A DNA stretch of 64,000 bases from Brevibacterium jeotgali (GCF_900169175.1 NZ_FXZM01000012.1:62001-126000), one strand, 5' to 3'; positions 16,688 to 26,314 are shown, counted from the stretch's first letter. Program-made: numbers and translations. The notes: generated from the letters alone by a model not told the origin.

Positions 16688-17983
16688 ATGGGACTGTCAC
16701 CAGGACCGGCGAGCCGGCCGCGCGCGGGAAGCCCGCGTCGCCGTGGGGTGTCACCGCTCCGCGACCTCCCGGTCGTCCTCTGGCTGCTGCTCGCGGCCGT
16801 CGCCGCCGTCTTCCAGCCGTATCTGCGTGAGGCCGTGTGGGTGATGGTCCACCTCGCTCTGCTCGGTGCGATGACCCACGCGGTGCTCGTCTGGAGCACC
16901 TTCTTCGCCCAGGCTCTTCTCAAGACGCCGGAGTCCGTCGACCCCGCCGCGCATCAGTCGATCCGCCAGGCGGGCATGGTCGTCGGAGTCTGCTGCGTGA
17001 TCACCGGCGTGCCCACGTCGCTGTGGCCGCTCGTGCTCGTCGGTGCGACCGTGGTCGCCGCTGCGGTGGTCTGGCACGGGATCGCCATGGGCCGGAGGCT
17101 CCGCGCCGCACTGCCGAGCAGGTTCGCGGTCACCGTCCGGTACTACCTCGCCGCGTCCGTATGCCTGCCGGTGGGAGCGGTGCTCGGGGTGCTGCTGGCG
17201 CGCTGGCCCGCGAGTGAGCTGTTCGGCAGGCTCCTCGTCGCGCACACGCTGACGATGCTGCTGGGCTGGCTGGGCCTGACGATCATGGGCACGCTCGTGA
17301 CCTTCTGGCCCACGATGCTTCGGACACGCGTCGATCCGCGGGCCTCGGTGCTCGCGCAGCAGGCGCTCCCGATCGTGCTCGCGGGCCTCACCCTCATCGA
17401 CATCGGCGCGCTCGCCGCGGTGCGCTGGCTGGTCGTGGCGGGTCTGATCGTTCACCTGGTGGGAGTGATCTGGTGGGGGCGTGCGCTGGCGGGGCCCTTC
17501 CGAACGGCACCCCCTCGTCGTGCGCCCGGGGTCTTCGCGGCCGCGGCGCTGGTCTGGGGTCTGGTACTCCTCGTGTCCCTCGTCGTGCATGTCGCGACGT
17601 CCGGCTCGTGGGGCACGATCGCGGGCGGCTACCAGCCGATCACTCTGATCGCAGTCCTGGGCTTCACCCTGCAGCTGCTCACCGGTGCGCTGTCGCAGCT
17701 CATCCCGACGGTCCTGGGCGGTGGGCCGCGTGTCCGAGCCGCTGTGGACGCGGAATTCGGGCGACTGCTGTGGGCCCGATTCGCCGTGCTCAACACGGGT
17801 CTCGTCGTCGCGCTCAGTCCTGTCCCCGGCGAGGTGCAGCGCGTGGCGCTCGCCGGGGTGATGGTCGCGGTGGCCCTCCTCGTGCCACTCCTCCTGCGTG
17901 GGATCGTCGTCGGCGTCCGCGCGCGGCGGACGGACCGCACGACTTTATCGCAGAAGCGCGATGAAGGGCGCTTCGTCGACTAG
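16688..17983 (+). CDS. polytopic membrane protein resembling the membrane domain of multicopper-oxidase/nitrite-reductase fusions
   Basis: About 431 residues with roughly eleven hydrophobic segments. Histidine-containing helices such as HLALLGAMTHAVLVW and VAHTLTMLLGWLGLTIMGT, and FTLQLLTGALSQLIPTVLGG, resemble the N-terminal membrane domain that in other actinobacteria is fused to a copper oxidase or nitrite reductase. No copper-oxidase domain follows here; the protein ends with a basic tail. The conserved histidines suggest metal or haem binding, but this is inference. The frame also has an ATG at 16679 and is open to 16601. Confidence 0.65.
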   Translation: MGLSPGPASRPRAGSPRRRGVSPLRDLPVVLWLLLAAVAAVFQPYLREAVWVMVHLALLGAMTHAVLVWSTFFAQALLKTPESVDPAAHQSIRQAGMVVGVCCVITGVPTSLWPLVLVGATVVAAAVVWHGIAMGRRLRAALPSRFAVTVRYYLAASVCLPVGAVLGVLLARWPASELFGRLLVAHTLTMLLGWLGLTIMGTLVTFWPTMLRTRVDPRASVLAQQALPIVLAGLTLIDIGALAAVRWLVVAGLIVHLVGVIWWGRALAGPFRTAPPRRAPGVFAAAALVWGLVLLVSLVVHVATSGSWGTIAGGYQPITLIAVLGFTLQLLTGALSQLIPTVLGGGPRVRAAVDAEFGRLLWARFAVLNTGLVVALSPVPGEVQRVALAGVMVAVALLVPLLLRGIVVGVRARRTDRTTLSQKRDEGRFVD

Positions 17984-18365
17984 GATCGATCCCGAATCGC
18001 ACGTCCGCAGTGAAGGAGCTCTGCCCGATCCGCCGCACTGCGGGTCATGGACCTCTTCGACCCGCAGATCCGGGTCGTGCCGTCCGCCGCGGTCTCCTGA
18101 CACATCCAGGTCTCCTGACCCCATCCAGGTCTCGCGATCCCGTCAGAGCGCATCGCCTGACCGTATCGATGGGGGACCGGCTGACCGGTGGACCTCGCTC
18201 ACCAAGCCTCCCACCAGCGCTCATCGGTGACAGAAGCCGCGTGAGTCTCCGCCACAAGCGGCGTTGTCCGTTGTACGCTCAGAACACAGACCAGGACAGA
18301 CGTGTCGAGGCGCCGGGTGATGAAGTACCGCAGTGTCGAGGCACCTGAGGCGAGGCGGACCCGCT
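17984..18365. other. 382-base gap without a convincing gene
   Basis: The stretch contains short direct repeats: GGTCTCCTGA plus CATCCA recurs at 18091, 18109 and (shortened) 18128, with periods of 18 and 19 bases. Open frames of 70-110 codons exist on both strands but lack ribosome sites and plausible protein composition. The right part should hold the promoter of the ABC transporter operon; TTGTCC near 18267 and TACGCT near 18275 are too close to form one promoter, and I cannot place it with confidence. Confidence 0.4.
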
Positions 18366-19289
18366 GTGAGATCCAGACCCCTATTCACGACGGCCATGGC
18401 CGCAGCAGTGCTCGTCACGCTGGGAGGTTGTGGGTCAGATCCGCTCTCCGGCGGCGGTGAGGAGGCCGGCGACGGGCCGATCGTGGTCTCCAGCGCGAAC
18501 TTCACGGAGTCCGAGATCATCGGCAACCTCTACTCCCAGGCGCTCGAGAGCGCCGGAGTGGACGTGGAGACGCAGTTCAACATCGGTTCGCGCGAGGCCT
18601 ACATCCCCGCGCTCTCCGACGGGTCCATCGATGTGATCCCCGAATACACCGGCAACCTCCTGCTCTTCCTCGACCCGGAAGCAGACGTGTCGAGCCCTGA
18701 CACGATCGCGGAGGCGCTGCCCGCCGCACTCGAGGCGGAAGGGCTCGACGGCCTCGAACCCGCAGACGCGGAGAACAAGGACTCGGTCGTCGTCACCGCA
18801 GAGACAGCGGAGGACTGGGACCTCGAGCAGATCGGGGACCTCGCAGAGCATGGCGACGACCTCACGATGGCCGGCCCCCCGGAGTTCGCGGAACGAGCGG
18901 TCGGTCTGCCCGGTCTCGAGGAGACGTACGGCGTGACGGTGGACAGCTTCGAGCCGATCGCCGACGGGGGTGGCCCTGCCACGGTCGACGCACTGGTGGG
19001 CGGCGACGTGCAGGCGGCGAACATCTTCTCGACGAATCCGGCGATCGAGGCAGAGGACCTCGTCGTGCTGGGGGACCCCGAAGGACACTTCGCCGCGCAG
19101 AACGTCGTACCGGTGGTGCGACAGGACCGCCTCACGGACGATGCTCAGGCCGCACTCGATGCCGTTTCCGCAGAACTGACGACGGAGGACCTCGTCGCCC
19201 TCAACCTCCGGGTGTCGGGGGATGAGAAGGTCGAACCCGCCACAGCGGCCGCCGACTGGCTCGAGGAGCGGGGACTCCTCGACTCATGA
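18366..19289 (+). CDS. glycine betaine/choline-type ABC transporter, substrate-binding lipoprotein
   Basis: 307 residues from the GTG at 18366. The signal peptide ends in the lipobox LGGC with Cys22, so the protein is anchored outside the membrane. The body is an OpuAC-type binding protein (SSANFTESEIIGNLYSQALE, DVIPEYTGNLL, FSTNPAIEAEDLVVL). An in-frame GTG at 18333 would lengthen the signal by 11 residues, but GGCGGA at proper spacing favours 18366. It is the first gene of a four-gene transporter operon and overlaps the ATPase gene by four bases. Substrate (betaine, carnitine or choline) is inferred. Confidence 0.88.
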   Translation: MRSRPLFTTAMAAAVLVTLGGCGSDPLSGGGEEAGDGPIVVSSANFTESEIIGNLYSQALESAGVDVETQFNIGSREAYIPALSDGSIDVIPEYTGNLLLFLDPEADVSSPDTIAEALPAALEAEGLDGLEPADAENKDSVVVTAETAEDWDLEQIGDLAEHGDDLTMAGPPEFAERAVGLPGLEETYGVTVDSFEPIADGGGPATVDALVGGDVQAANIFSTNPAIEAEDLVVLGDPEGHFAAQNVVPVVRQDRLTDDAQAALDAVSAELTTEDLVALNLRVSGDEKVEPATAAADWLEERGLLDS

Positions 19290-20356
19290 TCGAGTTCGAG
19301 GGGGTCTCGAAGACGTATCCGGACGGGACGACGGCGATCGAGCAGCTTGATCTGGTCGTCCCCTCCGGTTCCCTCACGGTGTTCGTCGGCCCCAGTGGCT
19401 GTGGGAAGACCACGTCCATGCGGATGATCAACCGCATGGTCGAGCCGACGACGGGTCGAATCCTCGTCGATGGGGAGGACATCGCCGCAGTCCCGACCGT
19501 GCGACTGCGCCAATCGATGGGCTACGTGCTCCAGGGCGCGGGCCTGTTCCCCCACCGGACCGCACTGGACAACGCCGCGACCACGCTGCGGCTGACGGGC
19601 ATGTCCAGAGCCGAGGCCCGGGAGAAGGCACGCGACGCGCTGCGCCTGGTCCGTCTGCGGCCGGAGCTCGACGATCGGTTCCCGAGCCAGCTCTCCGGCG
19701 GACAGCAGCAGCGCGTGGGTGTCGCACGGGCCCTCGCCGCGGACCCGCCGGTCCTGCTGATGGACGAGCCGTTCTCCGCGGTCGACCCCGTCGTCCGCGC
19801 GGAGCTCCAGGCCGAGCTCCTGCACCTGCGGAAGACGCTGTCCCAGACGATCGTCTTCGTCACCCATGACATCGACGAGGCGCTGCTGCTCGGTGACCGC
19901 ATCGCCGTCTTCGGCCCCGGTGGGACCGTCCACCAGTACGCAAAGCCGCAGACGATCCTCGAACGTCCGGCCGACTCCTTCGTCGCCCAGATGGTCGGCC
20001 GCGATCGGGGGTTCCGGTCACTGGGCTTCCAGACCGACGACCTGCCCGTCCACCCACTCGGGGAGAGGGACGCACAGGGTGCTGTGACGGCTCACTCGTC
20101 TGAGGGGCACTCCGCTGAGGGCCCGTGGCGCCTCCTCCTCGACGAGGAGGGCGGTCCGGTCGCATGGTTGCGCGGGGAGTCACGGATCCCCGCCGGTGAG
20201 GGGCACGTCGCGGGTGCCGGACTCCGATCCGCACTCGATGCGGTCCTCGCGTCACCTGCGGATGCCGCCGTCGTCGTCGACGAGGGGCGCGCAGTGGGGT
20301 GGCTGGACCGGAACGCAGTCCTCCGCGCACTCTCAGTCCCCGAGGACCGCTCATGA
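19286..20356 (+). CDS. osmoprotectant ABC transporter, ATP-binding protein
   Basis: 356 residues. Walker A GPSGCGKTTS near residue 36, Q-loop VLQGAGLFPHRT, signature LSGGQQQRVGVARAL, Walker B VLLMDEPF and the His-switch VTHDIDEAL are all present, as in OpuCA/ProV. After residue ~250 there is one short region resembling a CBS domain (LRSALDAVLASPADAAVVVDE, residues ~310-330), fewer than the tandem pair that senses ionic strength in OpuA. The preceding linker is divergent. Start and stop both overlap neighbours in ATGA fashion. Confidence 0.92.
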   Translation: MIEFEGVSKTYPDGTTAIEQLDLVVPSGSLTVFVGPSGCGKTTSMRMINRMVEPTTGRILVDGEDIAAVPTVRLRQSMGYVLQGAGLFPHRTALDNAATTLRLTGMSRAEAREKARDALRLVRLRPELDDRFPSQLSGGQQQRVGVARALAADPPVLLMDEPFSAVDPVVRAELQAELLHLRKTLSQTIVFVTHDIDEALLLGDRIAVFGPGGTVHQYAKPQTILERPADSFVAQMVGRDRGFRSLGFQTDDLPVHPLGERDAQGAVTAHSSEGHSAEGPWRLLLDEEGGPVAWLRGESRIPAGEGHVAGAGLRSALDAVLASPADAAVVVDEGRAVGWLDRNAVLRALSVPEDRS

Positions 20357-21000
20357 GCTGGATGCTCACGAACGGCGGGATGTTCACCGAACTGCTCGGG
20401 GAGCACACGGTGCTCTCCCTCCTGCCGACCGTCATCGGACTGCTCCTCGCCGTCCCGCTCGGGGCGATGCTGCGCGGTCTTCCGCGAGCGCGCACGATCG
20501 CCGTCGTCGTCGCGGGGATCGTCTTCACGATCCCGTCCCTGGCCCTCTTCGTCGTCATCCCCGGCCTCATCGGCACCCGCATCCTCGACCCCGTGAACGT
20601 CGTGCTGGCGCTGAGCATGTACTCCCTCGCACTGCTCGTCCGATCCGTCCTCGACGCGCTCGATGCGGTGCCGGGTGACGTGCGCGATGCAGCTCGCGCG
20701 ATGGGCTATGCGCCGCTGCGCCGCATCGTCGCCGTCGACCTCCCGGTCGCCGTGCCCGTGCTGGTGCCTGCTCTGCGCGTCGTGGCAGTCACCAATGTGT
20801 CGCTCGTATCCGTCGGCGCGGTGATCGGGATCGGGGGCCTCGGCAGTCTCTTCACCGCCGGCTATCAGCGCAGCTATCCCGACCAGATCTTCGCGGGGAT
20901 CATCGGAACCGTGGTCCTCGCACTCCTCCTGGACCGCCTCATCGCGCTCGCCGGATGGTCGCTGACGCGCTGGCGGCGGACGGCTGGGGCCGCGGCATGA
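20353..21000 (+). CDS. osmoprotectant ABC transporter, permease (first)
   Basis: 215 residues, five to six membrane segments. The binding-protein-dependent permease EAA-like loop is visible (DVRDAARAMGYAPLRRIVAVDLPVA; the run AARAMG is the coupling helix). It ends GAVIGIGGLGSLFTAGYQR, typical of OpuCB/OpuCD. The start overlaps the ATPase stop by four bases. Confidence 0.9.
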   Translation: MSWMLTNGGMFTELLGEHTVLSLLPTVIGLLLAVPLGAMLRGLPRARTIAVVVAGIVFTIPSLALFVVIPGLIGTRILDPVNVVLALSMYSLALLVRSVLDALDAVPGDVRDAARAMGYAPLRRIVAVDLPVAVPVLVPALRVVAVTNVSLVSVGAVIGIGGLGSLFTAGYQRSYPDQIFAGIIGTVVLALLLDRLIALAGWSLTRWRRTAGAAA

Positions 21001-21054
21001 CGAGAAGACCGAACGTCGACGTGACGAAGCCACCGAAGGTCGACGGGGGCCCGC

Positions 21055-21681
21055 ATGACTGACCTCAGCACGATCCTCCTCCGCATGCTCGAGCACCTCG
21101 GGTACACCGGCCTCGCAGTGGGGGTCTCGGCGCTGATCGCGCTGCCACTGGGACTGCTGATCGGCCACACCGGCCGGGGGACGTGGACCATCGGAGTCGC
21201 CAACGCCCTGCGCGCTCTGCCCAGCCTGGGCCTCATGACGCTGCTCGTCCTGTTCATCGGTGCGGGAATCGTGCCGCCGATCACCGCACTCGTCCTCCTC
21301 GCGATCCCGCCCATCCTCGCGAATACAGCTGCAGGCGTCGCCCATGCGGATCCGGCGACGGTCGACGCCGCTCGGGCGATGGGGATGACCGAGCGGCAGG
21401 TGCTCATCCAGGTCGAGCTGCCGATCGCGCTGCCGCTCATCGTCGGCGGATTCCGCGCCGCGACCCTGCAGGTCGTGGCGACGGCGACGATCGCTGCGTT
21501 CGTCAACCTCGGCGGCCTCGGGCGCTTCATCTTCGACGGCCTCGCGCTCTACGACTACGGGCGGGTCCTCGTGGGTGCAGCCCTCGTCGCCGGCGTCGCG
21601 CTGGCGCTCGATGGCGTGCTCGCTCTGGTCTCACGGGCCGTCGCCCCCGGGCGGCATCCGAGGCGCCGCGCCACCGCCTGA
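21055..21681 (+). CDS. osmoprotectant ABC transporter, permease (second)
   Basis: 208 residues, paralogous to the first permease. The coupling loop AARAMGMTERQVLIQVELP and the C-terminal FVNLGGLGRFIFDGL are seen. The two permeases would form a heterodimer in the membrane. The gene starts 54 bases after its partner and ends the operon. Confidence 0.9.
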   Translation: MTDLSTILLRMLEHLGYTGLAVGVSALIALPLGLLIGHTGRGTWTIGVANALRALPSLGLMTLLVLFIGAGIVPPITALVLLAIPPILANTAAGVAHADPATVDAARAMGMTERQVLIQVELPIALPLIVGGFRAATLQVVATATIAAFVNLGGLGRFIFDGLALYDYGRVLVGAALVAGVALALDGVLALVSRAVAPGRHPRRRATA

Positions 21682-21682
21682 T

Positions 21683-21726
21683 TCTGCAAATGAAGCGGAC
21701 GGTGCGTAATATTGCAGATTATCTGC
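21683..21726. promoter_or_regulatory. overlapping dyads upstream of tig, operator-like
   Basis: In an unusually A/T-rich patch, TCTGCAA (21683-21689) is the reverse complement of TTGCAGA (21712-21718), 22 bases apart. The second arm overlaps a shorter dyad, GCAGAT-T-ATCTGC (21714-21726). The arms share the core TCTGCA, so this may be a pair of related operators or a leader structure. No regulator can be named. Confidence 0.4.
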
Positions 21727-21838
21727 GGACGCCCGTGTGCGCCCGCAGACATCAGCACGTGACCGTCCGCTCCGCATCGCGCCGTGTACGGCCCGGCCGT
21801 GCACACGCTACAGCGCAGCAGACAACGAGAGGGAAACT

Positions 21839-23236
21839 GTGAAGAGCTCCGTCGAGACCATCGACCCCACCCGGGTCAAGCTCAGCATCGACGCGCCGTT
21901 CGCCGAGCTCAAGCCGAGCGTCGACGAGGCATACCGGGAACTCGCCAAGCAGGTGAACATCCCCGGGTTCCGTCGCGGAAAGGCCCCCGCGCGCATCATC
22001 GATCAGCGCGTCGGCCGCCCGGCCGTCATCCAGGAAGCCGTCAACAACAGCTTGGACGGCTTCTACCAGGAGGCGCTCGCAGAGAACGACCTCACTCCTC
22101 TGGGCCAGCCCGAGGTCGAGGTCACCGACATCCCCGGACTGGACGGCAAGGACGAGGGCGACCTGACGTTCACGATCGAGGTCGACGTGGCCCCGACGAT
22201 CGAACTGCCCGCCTTCGACTCCATCGAGGTCGAGGTCGACGACATCGAGGTGACCGACGAAGACGTGGCCGCGCAGCTCGACGAGCTGCGCGAGCGCTTC
22301 GGCACGCTCGTGACGGTCGATCGCCCGGCATCGAAGGATGACTTCGTCACGCTGGACCTCGTCGCGAAGATCGACGACGAGGAGATCGACCAGGCCGCGG
22401 ACATCTCCTACCAGGTGGGCTCCGGCACCATGCTGGAAGGCATGGACGAGGCGCTGGACGGCCTGTCCGAGGGCGAGGAGACGACCTTCGAGACGACGAT
22501 GGCGGGCGGTGAGCGCTCCGGCGAGACCGGTGTGGTCACGCTGAGCGTCAAGAACGTCAAGGTCCGCGAGCTGCCCGAGGTGGACGACGAGTTCGCACAG
22601 CTGGCCTCTGAATTCGACACCGTCGACGAGCTCCGCGAGGACCTGCAGAAGCAGGCGGCGGAGAAGAAGGAGTTCGACCAGGGCGTCCAGGCGCGCGACA
22701 AGGTCCTCGACGCTCTCCTCGAGCGCATCGACCCGCCGGTCCCGGCGAAGATGGTCGAGGCCGAGGTGCACCGTCACCTCGAGGGCGAGAGCCGCCTCGA
22801 GGACGACGAGCACCGCGCCGAGGTCACGGAGGAGACGACTCGCAACCTGCGCGTGCAGTTCGTGCTCGACGCCGTCGTCAAGGCCGAGGAGATCGAGGTC
22901 TCGCAGCAGGAGCTCATCGAGTACATCATCAACGCGTCGCAGCAGTACGGCATGGACCCGAACCAGTTCGCGCAGATGCTCGACCAGCAGGGTCAGGTCC
23001 AGGCGCTCATGGGTGACGTCGCGCGGCGCAAGGGCCTCGCCGAGGCGCTGGCGAAGTCCGTCGTCAAGGATGCCGCCGGCAACGTCCTCGACATGACCGC
23101 CTTCACGACCCCCGGCGGCGCTGCCGCCGAGGCCGCTGCCGAGGAGGAGGCCGCAGGCACCGAGGAGACCGTCGAGTCGGAGACGACCGGCGCCTCGGCG
23201 GCGGAGGCCGCAGAGGAGTCCGCCGACAAGGAGTGA
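21839..23236 (+). CDS. tig: trigger factor (ribosome-associated chaperone, peptidyl-prolyl isomerase)
   Basis: 465 residues from a GTG behind GAGAGGGA. The ribosome-docking loop PGFRRGKAP near residue 42 is the trigger factor signature. The FKBP-type domain follows (KDDFVTLDLVAKID, SYQVGSGTMLEGMDEAL, residues ~160-245), then the helical substrate-cradling domain. The last ~45 residues are Ala/Glu-rich and acidic, a common actinobacterial extension. It works upstream of the Clp protease encoded next. Confidence 0.95.
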   Translation: MKSSVETIDPTRVKLSIDAPFAELKPSVDEAYRELAKQVNIPGFRRGKAPARIIDQRVGRPAVIQEAVNNSLDGFYQEALAENDLTPLGQPEVEVTDIPGLDGKDEGDLTFTIEVDVAPTIELPAFDSIEVEVDDIEVTDEDVAAQLDELRERFGTLVTVDRPASKDDFVTLDLVAKIDDEEIDQAADISYQVGSGTMLEGMDEALDGLSEGEETTFETTMAGGERSGETGVVTLSVKNVKVRELPEVDDEFAQLASEFDTVDELREDLQKQAAEKKEFDQGVQARDKVLDALLERIDPPVPAKMVEAEVHRHLEGESRLEDDEHRAEVTEETTRNLRVQFVLDAVVKAEEIEVSQQELIEYIINASQQYGMDPNQFAQMLDQQGQVQALMGDVARRKGLAEALAKSVVKDAAGNVLDMTAFTTPGGAAAEAAAEEEAAGTEETVESETTGASAAEAAEESADKE

Positions 23237-23290
23237 CGCGGACGCTCTCCAGCAGAGCGCTCGTCACCGGTCCTTGACCGCGCAGACGCT

Positions 23291-23321
23291 CAGAGCCCCC
23301 GGACGCTGTCCGGGGGCTCTG
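23291..23321 (+). terminator. tig terminator hairpin
   Basis: A 14-bp perfect stem (23291-23304 with 23308-23321) with a 3-base loop, 54 bases after the tig stop. No long U-run follows. Confidence 0.75.
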
Positions 23322-23452
23322 CTCATGCCGGACCGTGCCGCCCTGGAGCTCGTGCGCCCCGGTGCTCGTGCCCACCTGTCCGGCCCGCGTGTCCGGCTCG
23401 CCTGTCCTCCCCACCTGTGTCCGGCCCACTCCAGCAGCGCAATCCAGCGGTG

Positions 23453-23470
23453 TTCACGCTGAGGGCGAAC
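23453..23470 (+). promoter_or_regulatory. ClgR-type operator upstream of clpP1P2
   Basis: The sequence TTCACGCTGAGGGCGAAC fits, base for base, the ClgR consensus WNNWCGCYNANRGCGWWS that I recall from Corynebacterium. It lies about 80 bases before the clpP1 start. A TACGCT hexamer at 23510-23515 could be the -10, which would centre the box near -60, a usual place for an activator. ClgR activates clp genes in actinobacteria. The regulator gene is not in this window. Confidence 0.6.
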
Positions 23471-23550
23471 AGAGGGTGTCCGGAGGACTATTCGGGGGGA
23501 GGTGCGGGTTACGCTTCGAGACATACCGACACCGACGACAGGAGTGAGAC

Positions 23551-24177
23551 GTGAGCACTGGAGGAAACTCCTCGGCGAGCCCCGTCATGGCCGACACACA
23601 GGGCGGACTGGGTCTCGACGACCACATCTACAACAGACTTCTCCGTGAGCGGATCATCTGGTTGGGATCCGACGTCCGCGACGACAACGCGAACGTCATC
23701 TGCGCGCAGCTGATGCTGCTGGCTGCCGAGGATCCGGAGAAGGACATCTGGCTCTACATCAACTCGCCGGGCGGCTCCGTCACGGCGGGCATGGCCATCT
23801 ACGACACGATGCAGTACGTGCAGCCCGACGTCGGCACGGTGGCTATGGGCATGGCGGCATCGATGGGGCAGTTCCTCCTGTCCTCCGGCGCCAAGGGCAA
23901 GCGCTTCGCGACCCCGCACACCCGTATCCTCATGCACCAGCCGCTGGGCGGGATCGGCGGCACCGCCACGGACATCAAGATCCAGGCGGAGCTCATCCTG
24001 CACATGAAGCGCCAGATGGCCGAACTCACGGCCGAGCAGACGGGCAAGTCCGTCGAGCAGATCCTCGAGGACAACGATCGCGACCACTGGTTCACGGCGG
24101 ACGAGGCACTGGACTACGGCTTCATCGACGGAGTCGTCCAGAGCGCCAAGGACGTCACGAGCCCTGCGAGCAAATGA
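23551..24177 (+). CDS. clpP1: ATP-dependent Clp protease proteolytic subunit 1
   Basis: 208 residues from a GTG behind AGGAGTGA. The nucleophile Ser104 in GMAASMG, His129 in MHQPLGG, and the Asp-containing [12 protein letters not shown] segment form the serine-protease triad. [11 protein letters not shown] is the oxyanion region. A propeptide is probably removed. It pairs with ClpP2 to form a mixed tetradecamer fed by ClpX or ClpC. It overlaps the extended frame of clpP2. An in-frame ATG at 23587 is an alternative start. Confidence 0.95.
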   Translation: MSTGGNSSASPVMADTQGGLGLDDHIYNRLLRERIIWLGSDVRDDNANVICAQLMLLAAEDPEKDIWLYINSPGGSVTAGMAIYDTMQYVQPDVGTVAMGMAASMGQFLLSSGAKGKRFATPHTRILMHQPLGGIGGTATDIKIQAELILHMKRQMAELTAEQTGKSVEQILEDNDRDHWFTADEALDYGFIDGVVQSAKDVTSPASK

Positions 24178-24212
24178 CTCACGGCAGCGAAGGGAACACT
24201 GAAGGACACATG

Positions 24213-24863
24213 ATGAACCAGACTCCGTGGGGCTCTGCCGGACAGATGCCCACCTCCCGCTACGTCATGCCGCAGTTCGAGGAGCGGACCCCATACGGCT
24301 TCAAGCGCCAGGATCCCTACACGAAGCTGTTCGACGACCGCGTGATCTTCCTGGGGGTCCAGGTCGATGACACGAGCGCCGACGATGTGATGGCCCAGCT
24401 GCTCGTCCTCGAATCGCAGGATCCGGACCGGGACATCACGCTCTACATCAATTCGCCCGGCGGCTCGTTCACGGCGCTGACCGCGATCTACGACACGATG
24501 CAGTACGTGAAGCCGGAGATCCAGACGGTCTGCCTCGGCCAGGCCGCCTCCGCAGCCGCCGTGCTGCTGGCGGCCGGTGCGCCGGGCAAGCGCCTCGCAC
24601 TGCCGAATGCGCGCGTGCTCATCCATCAGCCGTCGATGCAGGGGCAGGGCCACGGCCAGGCCTCGGACATCGAGATCCAGGCGAATGAGGTGCTGCGCAT
24701 GCGCGAGTGGCTCGAGCAGACTCTGTCGGACCACTCCAACAAGACACCGGAGCAGGTCTCCAGCGACATCGAGCGCGATCTGTTCCTCACTGCGGCGCAG
24801 GCGAAGGACTACGGTCTCGTCGACCAGGTCCTCTCGTCGCGCAAGGCGTCGCGCCCCGCGTGA
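24213..24863 (+). CDS. clpP2: ATP-dependent Clp protease proteolytic subunit 2
   Basis: 216 residues. Ser113 in [10 protein letters not shown] and His138 in IHQPS are the catalytic residues; the C-terminal [16 protein letters not shown] segment carries the Asp. The ATG at 24213 has AAGGA six bases upstream. Adjacent ATG at 24210 and one at 24174 (overlapping the clpP1 stop as ATGA) are also in frame. It is co-transcribed with clpP1. Confidence 0.93.
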   Translation: MNQTPWGSAGQMPTSRYVMPQFEERTPYGFKRQDPYTKLFDDRVIFLGVQVDDTSADDVMAQLLVLESQDPDRDITLYINSPGGSFTALTAIYDTMQYVKPEIQTVCLGQAASAAAVLLAAGAPGKRLALPNARVLIHQPSMQGQGHGQASDIEIQANEVLRMREWLEQTLSDHSNKTPEQVSSDIERDLFLTAAQAKDYGLVDQVLSSRKASRPA

Positions 24864-25025
24864 CGTCGGGCACACCGCACTCCGGACGGCGGTCCAGGGC
24901 AGGGTCGGGCGTGACACGCCTGACGGGTCTTGGACCGCCGTGTCCGTGCGGTATGGGATGCTGTGAACAGACACATGACCGGGGCGTGCGCTGGCAGTCG
25001 GCGCACCCTGGGGAAGGCGGTGACA

Positions 25026-26309
25026 GTGGCGCGCAGTGCAGAGGGAGCTGATCTCCTCAAGTGCAATTTCTGCGGGAAGTCCCAGAAGCAGGTCCGGAAG
25101 CTCATTGCAGGTCCGGGCGTGTACATCTGCGACGAATGCATCGGCCTGTGCAACGAGATCATCGAGGAGGAGCTGAGCTCCGCCGCAGAGGACGTCGAGG
25201 ACACCGCCCTCCCGAAGCCCCGTGAGATCTACGACTTCCTGGGCGAGTACGTCGTCGGGCAGGATCCCGCGAAGCGCGCCCTCGCGGTCGCTGTCTACAA
25301 CCACTACAAGCGCCTCCGGACGCAGTCAGAGGCTCAGCGCGACGATGATGTGGAGATCGCGAAGTCGAACATCCTCATGGTCGGGCCCACGGGCTCCGGC
25401 AAGACCTATCTCGCGCAGACACTCGCACGGAAGCTCGACGTCCCGTTCGCCGTCGCGGACGCCACGGCGCTGACGGAGGCGGGCTACGTGGGCGAAGACG
25501 TGGAGAACATCCTCCTCAAGCTCATCCAGGCGGCGGACTTCGACATCGAGCGAGCCCAGCGCGGCATCATCTACATCGATGAGATCGACAAGGTCGCCCG
25601 GAAGTCGGAGAATCCCTCCATCACCCGTGACGTGTCCGGTGAAGGCGTCCAGCAGGCGCTGCTGAAGATCCTCGAGGGCACGGAGGCGGCGGTCCCGCCA
25701 CAGGGCGGTCGGAAGCATCCTCACCAGGAATTCCTCACGATCGACACGACCAATGTGCTCTTCATCGTGGCGGGTGCGTTCGCCGGCCTCGACGAGATCA
25801 TCTCGTCGCGCAGGGGCAAGCACGGGATCGGGTTCGGCGCGCTCCTGCAGTCGGCCGACGATGACGACGCGGACATCTACCAGGAACTGCTTCCGGAGGA
25901 CCTCCACAAGTTCGGGCTCATCCCGGAGTTCATCGGTCGTCTTCCCGTGATCGCCGCTGTCGGCAACTTGGACCGTGCGGCTCTCATGGAGATCCTCACC
26001 GAGCCCAAGAACGCTCTCATGAAGCAGTACCAGCGTATGTTCGAGTTCGACGGCGTCGAATTGGAGTTCGAGCAGGAGGCGCTCGAAGCCATCGCGGACC
26101 TCGCACTGCTGCGGGGAACGGGTGCGCGCGGACTGCGTTCGATCATGGAGGAAGTCCTCCAGCCGGTGATGTTCGACATCCCGTCCCGCGACGATGTGGA
26201 CCGCGTCCTCGTGACGAAGGACGTGGTCGAAGACAACGTCGCTCCGACACTCATTCCGAAGGACGCGTCGAAATCGGGGCGCGGTCAGTCCCGGCGCAAG
26301 AGCGCCTGA
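25026..26309 (+). CDS. clpX: ATP-dependent Clp protease ATP-binding subunit ClpX
   Basis: 427 residues, normal for ClpX. An N-terminal zinc finger (CNFCGKS ... ICDECIGLC) binds substrates and adaptors. Walker [13 protein letters not shown], Walker [10 protein letters not shown], the GYVGEDVE pore loop and the C-terminal sensor region RGLRSIMEE are intact. It unfolds substrates for ClpP1P2. The GTG at 25026 has GGAAGG eight bases upstream. The 162-base gap after clpP2 may hold its own promoter. Confidence 0.95.
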   Translation: MARSAEGADLLKCNFCGKSQKQVRKLIAGPGVYICDECIGLCNEIIEEELSSAAEDVEDTALPKPREIYDFLGEYVVGQDPAKRALAVAVYNHYKRLRTQSEAQRDDDVEIAKSNILMVGPTGSGKTYLAQTLARKLDVPFAVADATALTEAGYVGEDVENILLKLIQAADFDIERAQRGIIYIDEIDKVARKSENPSITRDVSGEGVQQALLKILEGTEAAVPPQGGRKHPHQEFLTIDTTNVLFIVAGAFAGLDEIISSRRGKHGIGFGALLQSADDDDADIYQELLPEDLHKFGLIPEFIGRLPVIAAVGNLDRAALMEILTEPKNALMKQYQRMFEFDGVELEFEQEALEAIADLALLRGTGARGLRSIMEEVLQPVMFDIPSRDDVDRVLVTKDVVEDNVAPTLIPKDASKSGRGQSRRKSA

Positions 26310-26314
26310 CACGA

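Noticed and set aside
18045..18257. 70-codon minus-strand frame in the gap before the ABC operon
   Set aside because: Arginine-rich composition, no ribosome site, and it lies over short direct repeats.
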